This document shows positions 42,937 to 55,411 of a stretch of DNA of 64,000 nucleotides, piece by piece. Below the pieces are notes generated by a model. It was not told where the DNA came from and ran no database searches. It saw only the letters and a program-made list of their open reading frames with translations. The translations under genes and the position numbers were made by a program. Source of the stretch: Rebecca billardiae RCC1528 (taxonomy: Eukaryota > Haptophyta). The number at the start of each line of letters is the position of its first letter. Position 1 is the first letter of the stretch. The stretch is taken from assembly GCA_965240325.2 (NCBI GenBank), contig OZ251222.1:2728001-2792000 (forward strand). The letters are read 5' to 3'.

Positions 42937-43751
42937 GCAGCGGCATGCACCGCCGCATCGGGCTCGGGCGCCAGTCGGACTCGGTCTCGGACTCCCGAGG
43001 AGCAGGGAGCTGCGCCATATGCAGTATAATGCACCGGGCCCGGCTCCGCTGCCAGAGTGGCATCATGACTGCACTTTGCAGCCCGGAGCCTCGCGTGACA
43101 CGTCTCACTCACAGTCTCACTCAGCCACTCCGGGCCCTCTGATCGACTACTCGGTCAGTACGGACTCAGTACCGGACTCACCGACACCGTACTATAATTC
43201 TGATTTCTGTGCGAATTACGGCGGCCGTGCCACGTCCCGCGGTCCGCGCGGTCGGACCGTGACTGTGTGAGTGTGTGACTGTGAAATTGAATCGTGTTCC
43301 GATCGAATGAGACTGAGAAGTGAGAGTACTCGTAACCGTGATCATCCCGTCGCCGCACGCCGTCGGCGTCGGTCCGCCGTGCCCGGGCGTCTAGTCGTGT
43401 TCGGACGTCGAACTGTCACTCAGTCAGAATAACTACTGATAGTTGTGCGCGAGCTAGTACTCAGTCCACGCCGCACTGAGCTCACGGCGGCACAGTTTTC
43501 AGTACTGCTGGCCGCCGCCCACGCGCCACAGGCACAGCGGCCCGCAATCGCATCTGCCGCGACGACAGGCGTCGCCGTCGGTGCGCGGAGTCTAGGCCGT
43601 GGGCACGGCCAGAGCTGCCACCCACGATGAGAGACGGCAGCATCATCTCGTTGCCATGCACGGCAGATGTCGACTGCAGCGGATGACCGCCCCAGCCTGG
43701 CCCGTCGTCCCACCACTCCGGAAGAAGGATGCATCGCTCGATGCCCACGGC
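42937..43751. other. Tail-to-tail spacer
   Basis: No gene supported. Repeated short words such as CACTCA and GACTCGGTC occur around 43080-43200. Confidence 0.5.
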
Positions 43752-44638
43752 TCAGGCACACACCATGGCCTTTGACGCGAGGCTCTGGGCGAAGCGCGAG
43801 CTGAGCTTGTTGGCCTTGCGCGCGGTGCGCTTCGCCGCCTGCGCCTTGCGCAGCGCCGCGCGCTGCTTGTGCGCGTTCCGGAACGCCCGGATCGGCGCGC
43901 GCACCGGTAGCGTCGCCCACGAGACCACCTTGCCCGTTCGTCTGAAGAGCCCGAACGTCCACTTGACCGCTTTCAACCGGCCGCGCACGTTGCGGATGAT
44001 CTCGCCGAGCCTGATCCGGCGGAAGAGCAGCCAGACCTGCGGCGCCGCGCGGGGCCACGGGCAGGTGGGGGCATCAAGCCCGCGCGCTCGCAACCCAGAG
44101 CCACGCGGCGAGGCGGAGGCGCCGCGCGCACCTTGACGCCGCGGTACCCGAGGAACGCGTTGAAGCCGAGGAGCACGGCCTGCACGACGACGACGCGGAC
44201 GATCCAGCTCTTGCCGGTCTGCACCTCCTGCACGACGTACTCCTGCTTCGCGTGCGACTCCTCCTCCAGCATCGCGAGCTCGGACACGTAGTTTCCGAGC
44301 AGCAGGAGGATCCCGATCACGAGTGCGTAGAAAGACCGCCTCCAGAACCGGCGCGCGCCCACCTCCCGGGCGCTGCTGGGCTGGGGGGGCGGCGAGGCCG
44401 GCGGCGAGGGCGTGCGGGGTGGTGGCGGCTTCTCGGCCACCTCCGGTAGCGCTTGTGCCACGCGAGCCGTGCCGATGCTCGGGCGCACCTCGATGCCCAT
44501 CTGCGCAGCCTGCTGCGGGTGCGACGCGAGGAAGCCGCGGATCTGCATCATCATCTCCTCGGTGCCTTTGGTCATCGAGCGCGTGAGGCTGATGCTCCGC
44601 TTCCGCGCCTCGCTCATGGGCTTCGCCTCGGACGCCAT
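43752..44638 (-). CDS. Two-TM membrane protein of unknown function (2 exons)
   Basis: Exons 44638-44132 and 44036-43752 join in phase 0 across a 95-nt intron (GTGCGC...GCAG) to 263 residues. A proline-rich stretch (residues 70-90) precedes TM1 (SFYALVIGILLLLGNYV, about 102-118). A short acidic loop (LAMLEEESHAKQEYVVQEVQ) leads to TM2 (WIVRVVVVQAVLLGFNAFL, about 145-163). The C-terminal 95 residues are very basic (RNAHKQRAALRKAQAAKRTA), which suggests binding to nucleic acid or acidic lipid on one face of a membrane. I recognise no family. Confidence 0.6.
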
Positions 44639-44985
44639 GCTGCCCGGGTGACGCCTCGCTGGGCCGGGCCGCGCACGGGTTCGCCGCGGCCTCGCTGGCG
44701 TCGGTCCAAGCCTCGCTCACTGGCGCTGGCACTGCCTCAGCCGCTCAATTGAATTATTCGCCGTTCCGGAAATGGCCCGCGATCCGGACGCGAGCCGGCC
44801 GAACCGCGAATCCGACTCACCCCACGGTCCGGCGCTTCCGGACGGGCGTAATCATCATCACGCCCGGTCCGGGCCGCCCGGCTCCCGCTCCGCGCAGCAC
44901 CCTGGCTGGGCAGCAGCACAGCGCAATCGGGGCTCAGCAGGTGCTCTGCCCCCGAAGGCCTCGCCGAAGATCGCCTGCGGCCAGA
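44639..44985. promoter_or_regulatory. Divergent intergenic region
   Basis: 347 bp between the starts at 44638 and 44986. Several CCGGA/TCCGG words recur (44764-44880). No defined element was recognised. Confidence 0.35.
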
Positions 44986-47699
44986 ATGGCGAGCCTGAAG
45001 CAGACGCAGATCGGCTGGCAGAGCTATGAGGCGGCTGGTATCATCAGCCGCGAGCAGCTCGAGATGCTCTACTGCTACGACAAGCAGCCCATCTCGACGC
45101 AGGTGGCCCTGTTCATGCAGGTGCGCGCCCGCGCCCAGTCGGTGGCGCTGCATCAGCGTCTTGATGCGCCGCGCATCAGCGGCGCGTGCATGGGTGTGAG
45201 GCGGCATGAGCACGACCGTGGGCACTCGGCGCACGGCTATGCATGCCAGTGCTCACCTGCCGTCCCCGCGTGCCCGCACGTGCACCCCCCCTGCGCGCCC
45301 CGGCGCCCGCGCGCCGCAGCGTGGCGAGGCCTACGTCGAGCTGTTCGTGGTCATCCTGCAGAACGTCAACAAGGAGGAGACGGTGCAGTACGTGCTGGCT
45401 ATGCTCGATGATCTGCTCGTGGGTGCGTGCTGCGACGCGCCCCCCATTGGCGCACGCGACGCGCGCTCCTACGGCCGGCCAGGCTTGCTCGCTGCGCGCG
45501 GGCACTCGAGCTGAGCCCTGCGCCGCGCACGCCCGTGTGCATGCCCTGCGCGCTCTGCGCCCGTGCCTGCAGCCAAGCCTGATCTCGGCCTGTACTGGCA
45601 CGAGCTCCTGCGCAACTCGGGCGCCGAGGTCGACCCGTTCGCGCCGATCATGCGCCTCCTGGGCCGCACCAACGGCTTCATCCTCGAGAAGGCGGCGCTG
45701 GTGCTCGGCCGCATCCTCTCGCTCAAGTCGCACACCCTCGGTGCGTGCCCGGGCGTGGCGCGGGGTGGGTGGCGGGGCGGCGGGTGGCGCGCCGCCGCGC
45801 GGCGAGAGTGGCCGGAGGATGGCGTGCGGGACGGCGGGGGCCAGCTCGTCGAGGCCTGCTGGCTGCGGCTCAGCCTCAAGGCGCCGGACCCTCAGGCTCG
45901 ACAGCCAGCCTCGTGCGCGGCAGCGCACCGCCGGCGCGGCGTTGCCAAGCAGCCGGCCAGCAGCCAGGCCTCTGCGGGGCCAGCCGAGGTCGGTCGGCGC
46001 CTCTGGAGGCTCCGGCATGGAGGCCGGGCCGGGCGCCAACGCACGCGCCTCCGACGCCTCGGGAGCCCGCCTTGGCCGCGCTGCCACTCGCGCAGTCGAC
46101 CACCTGCTCACCTGCGCACCCGCACACGGCGCGTGCGACTCTGCCCGCGCCGGCCTTTTGCGCCGCCGCCGCTCGCCGCTCGCCGCGCAGGCGTTGAGGT
46201 CGAGGAGGTGACGGAGTCGGACGAGGTGACGCAGCGCCACCTGCTCACGTTCACCGAGTGGATCTTCCACCAGGTCCAGACGGCGCACAGCCTCGAGATC
46301 AACGAGGTGCGCGCTCTCGCGCAGAGGCGCCGCGCCGCGCGCACCGGGCTGGCACCGCCTCGCCGTGCCGCGCGGGCGGTGTGGCGCAGCGTGGGGCGTG
46401 CAGGCGGTGGGCGACCTGCGAGCGTGCACGCGGCGGGTGCTCCGGCAGCCCCCGGTGGGCACACGCGCGCGTGCTCACGCACGGCGCCCCCCCTCCTTCC
46501 TCCCCGCGCGCGCCCCTCGCGCGCTGCAGTGCCCCAAGCTCCACTACGCCCTCTCTGCCATGATGGCGCTGCTCGTGACCGACACGGGCCGTGGCGCCGT
46601 GATGGAGGTGAACGGGCTGAACACGATCGTCTCGATGCTCACCCGCGCGACCGCCATCATGTCCGAGTCCATGTCGCCGTCGACGGTGCAGCTGCTGTAC
46701 CAGGTGCGTCCCGCCGCGCATCCCAAGGCCCGCGCGCGCGCGCGCACCGAGGCGGCGGCTGGCCGCGCGCGTTCGCTCGGCGCTCACCCTCACGCCCCCC
46801 ACCCCGCCTCCCGCGCCGCTCGCTGCGCGCGGCGGCTGCTGCGATCTGCGCGCGGCCTGTTGGCTCTGCCCTCGGCGCGCAGCTCGTCTTCTGCCTGTGG
46901 TGCCTCTCGTACAACAAGGACATCGCGGAGCAGATGGCGGGCGGCGAGCTCAAGGTGATCCCGCAGCTCGTGCACATTGCCAACACGGTCGTCAAGGAGA
47001 AGGTCTCGCGCGTCTGCCTCATGACGCTCAAGAACATGCTCGGCCACGGCGCGGGCAACGCGAACGACCAGATGGTGACGGCGGGCATCATGAAGGTGCT
47101 CTCGACGCTGGGCACGCGCAAGTGGGCGGACGAGGACATCGCCGAGGACATCTCCGAGCTCAACGAGTCACTCGAGATCGACGTCTCGGCTCTCTCCACG
47201 TTCGACGTGTACAAGACGGAGGTCTACTCGGGCGCGCTCGAGTGGTCGCCCTCGCACAAGTCGACCCAGTTCTGGTCGCAGAACATCTCCAAGTTCTCCG
47301 AGAACCAGTACCAGATTGTGCAGACGCTCATCGGCATGCTCAAGGTGCGCGCCGCGCCCGCGCGAGCCGAGCGAAGCCGCTGCCGCCGCGCGCAGGTGGC
47401 GCTCGCGCGCCGACGCGCGCCGCTCACCCCGCGCCCGCCTCCCGTGCCGCACCCGCCGTCCGCCCGCGGCGCGCGCGTCGCAGTCCGAGTCGTCGAGCCC
47501 GACGGCGCTCGCGGTCGCGTGCCACGACATCGGCAACTTCATCCAGTACCACCCGGACGGCCGCAAGCTCGCCTCCTCCTTTGGCGCCAAGGAGCCGCTG
47601 ATGGGGCTGCTGACACACCCGGACGGGGACGTGCAGAAGCACGCGCTCACCACCACGCAAAAGCTGATGGTGATGAACTGGGAGATGCTCTCCAAGTAA
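44986..47699 (+). CDS. V-type H+-ATPase subunit H (7 exons)
   Basis: Exons 44986-45120, 45320-45422, 45573-45740, 46191-46306, 46530-46703, 46883-47344 and 47484-47699 join in phase to 457 residues, the normal size. Introns are 139-450 nt; every donor is GTGCGC or GTGCGT. Recognisable parts: GEAYVELFVVILQNVNKEET, VDPFAPIMRLLGRTNGFILE, EWIFHQVQTAHS, VQLLYQLVFCLWCLSYNKDI, VVKEKVSRVCLMTLKNML, FDVYKTEVYSGALEWSPSHK, WSQNISKFSENQYQIVQ and GNFIQYHPDGRKL, matching the plant and yeast (Vma13) subunit. The protein is an alpha-solenoid that couples V1 to Vo and keeps free V1 inactive. Intron assignment is supported by continuity of family sequence at each junction. Confidence 0.94.
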
Positions 47700-48673
47700 G
47701 CGGTGAGCCAGGCGGGACGAGCGAGCGCCGCGCGCGCAGCGTCGGCGCCCCGGCCGGAGGGCTGGCGGGGGGCGGCGTGCAGCGCGGCGTCGGACCAGGC
47801 GAGCTGCGTGGGCAGCAGCGGAGGCGTAGGTGCTCGGGCGCGCGAGTCACTTGATCATCAACGGCTCATTCAGTCATCAATCACAACGAGCACGGGTTGT
47901 CGGCGAGGCGAGGGTCTGACTCCGTGGGCGTGGTCACTTGCATTCATCGTGACTCTGACGCATTCGCGACTCGCCGGCAGCGGCGGCAGTCGCCGCGCGT
48001 GGCGTCCGGGCGGCTCAGGCTGCTCAATCGCGTCGATCCGGTCAGCACGCTGATGCGGGCCACGCGCTTGCAGCCGGACCGTCCCGCGTCCTGACGCGAT
48101 CGGCGATCAGCCATCTGCGCCAAGCTGCGGGTCATACTCGCGCGCCGGCCGGGCGTGGTGGTGAGGGAAACTATGTGGTTACGAGTGATGTGGCTAGCAG
48201 GTCGTACTCGTAGTCGTAGTTCCGCACGGCACGTCAACGTGTTGCCACGGGCCACGTGAGTGACGTACGTGAGTCGACGACGACTGCTGAATCTCACTGA
48301 GTCGTGTCGTCGGTAGTGTCGTGTCACTCGTGACTCCGTGACTCAGGTGACTCGGTCTCGTGTCCGTCGTGTGACCGTGTCTCGTGACGCGACTAGGCAG
48401 TAGCCGCGGAGTCGTATCATCATATAGTAGTAGCAGTGCGTCTGCAGCATAGGCTCGTCCGGATTCCGGAAGACCCGGGCTGCCAGGTACATTACTAAAT
48501 AAATAGTCATGACAGTCACAGACAGCAGCTGAATAAGAGACTCAGACGGACCGAGTCTCAGCCGACGAGACTCGATCTGATATAGACTGCTTATAGAGGC
48601 GGCGTCGGAATCCGACTCAGTGGCAATGGCACCAATGTCAATATGGCATCAAGTCAACAGTCATCATCACGAG
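47700..48673. other. Tail-to-tail spacer
   Basis: No gene supported. GACTC/GTGACTC words recur between 48240 and 48600. Confidence 0.5.
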
Positions 48674-49557
48674 TCACGTCTTGGCCTTTGGCACCAGCGC
48701 AGCCGTGGCGAGCTCGACGAGCTTGTCGAAGTCCACCGCGACGTACTTGCCCCAGAAGGGGCACGAGCGCCACTCCATCGCGCCGAAGGAGACGCTGCTG
48801 ATGCCGTGCATCACGCGCGCGATACTGACGGCCGTGAGCGCGTGCGTGCCGCTGTACCGCCGCACGAAGACGCGCATGTCCGCGTGCGCGTACTGCAGCT
48901 CCAGCCACTGCCGCTTGCGCGCGGCCGCGTCCACCACCGGCGCGTCGGCGTCTGGGTCAGCCGTGTCAGCGGCGTGCGGCGCCCCGCTCGCGCCGCGCGC
49001 CCCGGCGGGCTCGTCGGCAAAGTACGCGGCGATCTCGCGCGCGAGCACGTCCTCCTCCGGCCGCTCGGCCGCGCGCGTCATCATCCCGTGCAGAGCGTGC
49101 ACGCGCGCCGACTCGAGCCGCTCGCGCGCCGCGAGGACCGAGCAGAGCGCGCGGCCGAGCGCCGGGACGTCGGCCGGCTCGGCGAGCAGCTCGAGCTGGG
49201 TGGAGCGCTCGCGCAGCCGGAAGCTCAGCTGCTTCGCCTCCTGCAGCGCGCTCAGCTCGGCGCACACCGCCTCGAGCGAGATGTTGAACTCCGCCGCCGC
49301 GCTGCCCAGCTCGGCCACGTACGTCCCGTCGCGCGTGAGCTTGGCGCGCGCGAGCACGTGGTGCATCAGCGGCACGCGCGCGCGGAGCTCCTCGGGCGAG
49401 GCGCCGCTGAAGGTGATCTCGGCGGAGGAGTGCACGTCGGGGAGCCGCCGGGCGTAGCGCACCGCCGTGAGCGCGGCGGCGGCGGCAGCGGCGGCGTCCG
49501 AGGAGCCGTCCGCCGGCCCAGCCGCCTCGGCCGCCTCGGCCGCTTCGGCCGCGGCCG

Positions 49558-49608
<51 letters not shown>

Positions 49609-52501
49609 CCGCGCGCTCGGCCGCTCCGGCATCGGCGCCCTCGAGGAAGGCGAGGATCGTCATGATCGTCTCCTCGGTCATGTCGAGCTCCGCGCACATG
49701 GTCGGCGGCTGCAGCAGCACCGTGCGCGGCAGCGCGCCGCCGCGGCGCTGCCGGCAGAACACAGCCTCGAGCAGCCGCCCGACCGCCGCTGCGTCGACCG
49801 CGCTCGAGTGCGCGAGCGAGCTGAGCCGAATCCGGTCCGTCTCATCGAAGAGGCACACGCACTGCCCGCCCTTTCCGTCGCGCCCCGCGCGGCCGCTCTC
49901 CTGCACGTAGTTCTCCGGCGAGCGCGGCAGCCCGCAGTGCACGACCGCGCGGATGTCCGCGCGGTCCACGCCCATGCCGAAGGCGACGGTGGCGACGAGC
50001 AGCGGCACGGCGCCGCGCTCGAAGCGCTTGTGCACGCGCTCGCGCGCCACCTGCGACAGCCCCGCGTGGTAGATCTGCACGCTCGGCTCGCCCGCGGCGC
50101 GGATGGCGGAGGCGGCGGCCTCGGTGCCCGCGCGCGTCGAGCAGTACACGATGGCCGGGCGCGCGCCCTTCAGCTCGCCCAGCAGCAGCCGCGCGAGCTG
50201 CGCGTGACGCTCCGACCCCACCGAGCGCACGGCGCGCAGCCGCAGGTTGGGCCGACTGGGCGGGCGCGCGAGCAGCCCGCCGCCGCCCGCGTCGTCCGCC
50301 GGGATGCCCAGGGCGCGCATCACGGAGCGCGCGGTGCGCGGCGTCGCCGTCGCGGTGAGCGCGAGCACGCAGCGCACGCGCAGCTGCTCGCGCAGCACGC
50401 GCCCCAGCGAGAGGAACGACGGGCGGAAGTGGTGCGCCCACTGCGAGACGCAGTGCGCCTCGTCGACGCACGCAAACGAGAGCTCGAGCGAGCGCAGCGT
50501 CTGCACAAACGCCGGGCAGAGCAGCCGCTCGGGCGAGACGAAGAGGAGCTTGGGCGAGGGCGTGGCCGAGTCGGAGAAGTCGTGGCGCAGGCTCGCCAGC
50601 ACCGCCGTCGCCTCCGCCCGGCTCTGCGCGCTCGTCAGCCGCGCCCCGATCAGCTCGGGCGGCAGCTTGCTCAGCTGGTCCTCAATCAGCGCCAGCAACG
50701 GCGACACCACCAGCACGAGGCCCCGGCACAGCAGCGCGGGCAGCTGGTAGCACAAGGACTTGCCCGCGCCCGTCGGCAGCACGACGAGGGTGCTCCGCCC
50801 CGCGAGCACGCGCTCCACCACCTCGCGCTGCCCCGGCCGGAAGTGCTGGTGCCCGAACACGTCGCGCAGCGCGGTGAGCGGGTCTGCGCCGTGCCAGCGC
50901 GCGGCCGCGGCGCGCGGCCGGCGGGCGGGCGCGGGCGCGGCAGCCGGCATGGTCGGCGCGGGATTACGCCGCAGCCGCGGCGCCGACGAGCTTCCGGCGC
51001 CGTCCGCCGCGCCGGATGCGCCGGGCTGCGGCGCGCCCTCCGGCGCATCCTCCGCCGACACCGCCGCCTCTGCCTCGCCCGCGCCCGCCGCCTCCTTGGC
51101 CTTGGCCGCGGCGATCACCGCCTCGATCTCGGCGGGCGAGATCGCCATCGGGTCGGCAAGAAGGCTCGCGCTGCCGCCCGCGGGGCGCGCGGTGCCGTCG
51201 AGGCTCGCGTGCATCATCTGCCGCCGCCGGCGGCCGTCGCGCGCCTGCCGCCGCTGGTTCGCGCCCCCGCGCTTGAGCCGGATGGGCATGGAGCGCTTCA
51301 GACTCGTCTTGACGAAATTGTCGTTGGCGCGGTTGCGCACCGGCGCGGCCGGCTTGGCCGAGCGGCCGTGCTTGCGCTTCGGCTGAGCCGCCGCGCTTGG
51401 CGCGGCGGCGGAGGCGCGCTTGCGCTTGGCGCCTGCCGTGCCGCCCGAGGCCGAGGCGTGCGCGCGTCCGCCGATCGCGGCAGCCATCTCGTCCTCCTCC
51501 TCCTCCTCCTTCTCCTCCTCCGAGGACTCATCACTCTGAGCGCCCAGCCTCGCCGCAGCCGGGCGGCGGGCGCGGCGTGGCGCGGCGCGCGGCGCGCTGC
51601 TGCGCGCCGCCGGTGCGGCGCGGGCGGAATGGAGCACGTCCTCGTCACACTCGGCACCGCTCAAGCCGGCATCGCCGCCGCCCCCCGCGCCCTCGTCGCC
51701 GTCGTCCGTGCGCTCCAGAGCGCCCGCGCCCGCGGGCGGCAGCAGCCCCAGCTGCCTGAGCACCTCGTTGTTTGCGGCGATGTTGGCCTGGCGCGCAGCC
51801 TCGGCCTCGGTGGGCGCGGTGCTCGCCATCCACGCCCACTTGCAGTGCAGGCCCGGCTCGGGGCACACGCAGCCGCGCTCCACGCTGCACAGCACCATCT
51901 TCGCCGCCGCCGCCTCTGCATCTGGTGGAGGTGCGCACGGCTCGCACGTCCGCTCGTGCTCGTCGGTGCTGCGCGCGGGCGGCGGCACTGCCGAGCGGTC
52001 CAGAATGCCGCCACCGCGGATGCCCGCGACGCTCGGCACGGATAACGGAGCCGCAGACAACGGCACGTCGCGCTCCGTCCACGGAAGCGCGAGTCCGCCT
52101 GAGCGCACTGCGACGTCCGCACGGCCGCCATCTGGCGGCGCCGCTTGCGCTCGCGAGCTCCCCTGCGAGGCATCGACACCGCCAGGCGCCAGCTCGGAGG
52201 GGCGCGGGGCGTGCTTGGAGAGGCGCAGAAGACGGCTTGGGCTCATGATCTTGCGGCGCTGCGCGTTGCCGTCAGCGAGCGGCATCGCCGGGCGCGCGGG
52301 CTTGCTCGCCGGCGCCGGCGGCTGCGCAACGGTTGATGCGCTCTTGGCGCGGCGATAGTCGGTGTACAGAGCCGCGATCTCAGGGGTGGCACTCACCTCG
52401 GCCTTCGTCGGCTCCCGCCCATGCGCATTCCGGAACGCGCGCTCCCACTCCTTGATCGCCCGCTTCAGCTCGCCCGCGTCGGCGCCGCTCGTGTCGGGCA
52501 T
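48674..52501 (-). CDS. RecQ-family DNA helicase, RECQL4-like with Sld2-type N-terminus
   Basis: A single exon of 1275 residues (Met at 52534 would add 11). The N-terminus reads LKRAIKEWERAFRNAHGREP and TPEIAALYTDYRRAK, the Sld2/DRC1 homology that marks RECQL4 and is needed for replication initiation in animals. After about 500 disordered residues the helicase core follows: FGHQHFRPGQREVVERVLAG, VLPTGAGKSLCYQLPALLC (about 578), VDEAHCVSQWAHHFRP (about 680), ALTATATPRT, VATVAFGMGVDRADIRAVVH and QESGRAGRDGKGGQCVCLFD. A low-complexity run of Gly-Ala-Ser repeats (about residue 970) interrupts the C-terminal part, where no RQC or HRDC domain is evident, again as in RECQL4. Confidence 0.9.
49561..49605 (-). 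repeat. In-frame 9-bp tandem repeat encoding Gly-Ala-Ser
   Basis: Five copies of a 9-bp unit (CGCTCGCGC on the plus strand) encode a GAS repeat inside the RECQL4-like protein. Confidence 0.85.
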
Positions 52502-52782
52502 CGAGGCCAACCGTCGTTCGACGAGCAAATTCAACCACGATCGCAGCGTGTCCGGAGCTGTCCAGTGGCATCAACGGTGTTCTGGCCACTCGGACTGGTA
52601 GTACCGGTCGGGAGTACCCTTGCCAGTAGCCCAGTACTCACAATTATGAGGCGCCGGTCTTTCTTGTTGACGAACGGATTCCTCCGCCGCGCGAGCTGCT
52701 CCGATGCAGTGGTGAGCAGCGTTGACGAATGAACAGGCTTGGAACAGGCCTCCCGTGAGCGTGCTAAACGACGTGCGGCCGT
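52502..52782. promoter_or_regulatory. Divergent intergenic region
   Basis: 281 bp between the starts at 52501 and 52783; no defined element was recognised. Confidence 0.35.
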
Positions 52783-53067
52783 ATGGGCTCGATCATGGCG
52801 CCAAACTTCCAACGACGAGAGAACCGGCCGTGGGGCGCGGTCGTGCTCGCACTCGCGCTCCTCAGCGTTGGCATCTTCTCGCTCACGCTATGGCTGCTCA
52901 TCATGTTCGGCGCTCTGGATGCGTCATGGACGGAGAGCGCGTCCCCGCTGTTTGTCGTGGGGATGCTCGGATTCTTGCCCGGTTTCTACGAGACAAGAAT
53001 AGCCTACCTCGCGTGGCGCGGATGCCCTGGCTACTCTTTCGAGCAGATCCCACGCTTCGATGATTAG
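52783..53067 (+). CDS. TMEM230-family membrane protein
   Basis: A single exon of 94 residues. Two hydrophobic segments (GAVVLALALLSVGIFSLTLW and SPLFVVGMLGFLPGFYETRI) are followed by YLAWRGCPGYSFEQIPRFDD, which is the TMEM230 (DUF872) signature ending in the IPxFDD motif. The family sits in endosomal and secretory vesicle membranes and is implicated in vesicle traffic in animals. An in-frame Met four residues downstream is an alternative start. Confidence 0.9.
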   Translation: MGSIMAPNFQRRENRPWGAVVLALALLSVGIFSLTLWLLIMFGALDASWTESASPLFVVGMLGFLPGFYETRIAYLAWRGCPGYSFEQIPRFDD

Positions 53068-54084
53068 CAGCCGATTCTCGCTACATGTACAATCTCTGGG
53101 CATCGCTGCTCAAGCGGAGCGTTGCAGGGCGCTTGGGCTGAAGCTGGAGCCTCAAGCGCGCCGAGCTGTCCGAGCCGGGCCGGGCGCGCCGCACGGGGCC
53201 GGGCCGGCGGCGGATACGACTGGCTCTGTGGCTCAGGCTGTTCGCACCGCTCTCGCGCTCAGCCGCGGCGCATAGGCACTCAGGGCACTTCGACGTATAG
53301 ATATATATCGGCAATGTATGGCACATGCTGCTACGGTTAAGCGTTACTATGGTCCAGCCAATCATCAGCGCTCGCCCGTCGCTGTCTGGCGCGGGTAATG
53401 CTGATTCCGCGCGCGGACCGCCGCCGAGTCCCGGGCGCCGACCGCGCCGTCTGCCGGCAGACAAGCCAGGAGGCGACTTGCTGAGGTGATGTCGATTCAG
53501 GTAATCGATGGCCAACGCCGGCGATAGGCCGACGTCGGCAGCGCGCAATGTGGCCCCGGTGTTGCCGGAGGCGAGCACGCAGATCATGAGTACGACGGTA
53601 CGCGGACCGAGCCGTCGAGGACGTTGAGCGGAACAGAGGCGGTGAGCACCCGCAGCGGCCACGGCAGGCTGCGAGATCGCACGCGAGCGTGCCTCCCACC
53701 CGCGTTGGTGGGAGATCACTCGGCGCCTAGCCATCGCCGAGCCCGCAGCCGCGTCGAGCAGCCGCCCGCCGGCTCCGTCGCCGGAGCCAGCGCGATGAAG
53801 CGCGTGTCGGCGTCGCCCGTCACCGGCCGACATTGCCAGCACGCGCCGCGGCTGGGCGGCCGCGCCCCTCGCACACTCCCCACCGCTCGCCCTCGTCGCC
53901 CTGCCCGCGCAGCCGCGATCACGACCGCCGTCCCTGCCCGCGGCCGCTCAGGGCCCGCGCGCCACCGAGGGCATGTGCGCGGCGAGCAGACGGCAGACGC
54001 CGTCCGCTGCCGGCGCGGCAGCCGCGCCGCACACGCCGACGTTCACGCTGGCCGAGCCGCGCGCGCGCCCGCTGCGGCGCGCGC
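53068..54084. other. Tail-to-tail spacer
   Basis: No gene supported. The 53400-53960 part is GC-rich with long open frames on both strands, but none has recognisable motifs. Confidence 0.45.
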
Positions 54085-55411
54085 TCACGCGGCCGGCTTC
54101 TGCGCGTTTTGGATCGTCCAGTCGAAGACGTGGTCGTACTGGTAGCCCTCGCGGAAGAAGAGGTCCTTGAAGAGCTTCCGCAGGTACGAGTAGTCCGGCT
54201 TGTCGGCGAAGCGCAGCGAGCGGCAGTAGTTGAGGTACACGGCAAACTCGTTGGGGTACCCCTTGCACAGGATCTCGACCGGCGTCGACATCTTCTTCTC
54301 CGAGATCATGTCGTACTTCTGCTTCTTCGTGGCCGCCTTGAGCCCCTGCCACGGCAGCGAGCCGCGCAGGAAGTACATCAACACATAGCCGAGCGCCTCG
54401 AGGTCGTCGCGCCGCGACTGCTCGATGCCAAGGTGCGTGTTGATCGACGCGTACCGCGCGGTGCCCGTCAGGTTCTTGTTCTCGCGGTACGGGATGTGCT
54501 GGTGTGTCTTCGGGTCGCGGTACTTCTTCGCGAGGCCGAAGTCGATCACGTAGATCTGGTTGGCCTTGCGCCCGAGGCCGATCAAGAAGTTATCCGGCTT
54601 GATGTCGCGGTGGATGAAGGACTTGTAGTGGATGTACTCGATGCGTTGCAACTGCGCGGCGCGCGCAGCAGAGCGACGAGCGCGCGCCGCAGCCGCCGCC
54701 GAGTCCAATCAGGAGCCAGCGCGCGCGCGCGCGCGCGCCGTGCCCAGCCGGTGCCCGCGGCTCCACAGCTCGCGCGCGCGGGCGTGCGCGCGCGACGGCC
54801 CCGCGGCGCGCGCGACGGGGCGCGCGCGCACCAGCTGCTCGGCGATGATCAAGATGGTCTTCGTCGAGAACTTGCGGTTGCAGAAGTTGAAGAGATCCTC
54901 CAGCGAGGGGCCTAGCAAATCCATCACCATCACGTTGTAGTCACCCTCGACGGTGAAGGAGCGGACGTTGGGGATACCCACGCCGCCGGCGAGGATCTTG
55001 TACAGCTTGGACTCGTAGAGCAGCTGCGGATGCTTGCTCTTGATCGACTCCAGCTTGATCGCAACCTCCTCACCCGTCGTCACATGCGTCCCTGCGAAAA
55101 CAGGCGCCGCGGCACGCGCATGGCGCACACGACGTGGCGATCGGCGGGGAAGGGGCGCGAAATGAGAGCGTGTGGTGACAAGGCGCGGCCACCACACCCC
55201 TCGCCCCCTGATTCGGCGGCGGTCCACAGCCACGCGCGCTCCGCCTGCGGATGAAGAAAAAGGCTCATCTGCCGGACGCCCGCGGGCGCGTGCCGCGGGC
55301 TGGGGACGCGCGGGTCGCGCGGGCGGGCAGCCCACCGAGGTAGATGTCTCCAAACGACCCGCTCCCGATCTTCCGGCCGAGCCTGTACTTGTTCGCCACC
55401 CGCAGCTCCAT
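54085..55411 (-). CDS. Casein kinase 1 (3 exons)
   Basis: Exons 55411-55336, 55091-54832 and 54651-54085 join in phase (1, 0) to 300 residues. Introns are 55335-55092 (GTGGGC, 244 nt) and 54831-54652 (GTGCGC, 180 nt). All kinase motifs are present: [15 protein letters not shown] (rebuilt by splicing), [61 protein letters not shown] (the CK1-specific stretch) and [16 protein letters not shown]. The chain stops soon after the catalytic domain ([19 protein letters not shown]). It therefore lacks the long inhibitory tail of CK1 delta/epsilon, and would be expected to be constitutively active. CK1 phosphorylates pre-phosphorylated or acidic sites in many pathways. Confidence 0.95.

Noticed and set aside
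48620-52045. 1141-codon plus-strand open frame
   Set aside because: Antisense shadow of the RECQL4-like gene; the composition is dominated by Arg, Ala, His and Leu.
53081-53842. 253-codon minus frame
   Set aside because: It crosses AT-rich sequence and the GC-rich part has no motifs; probably chance.
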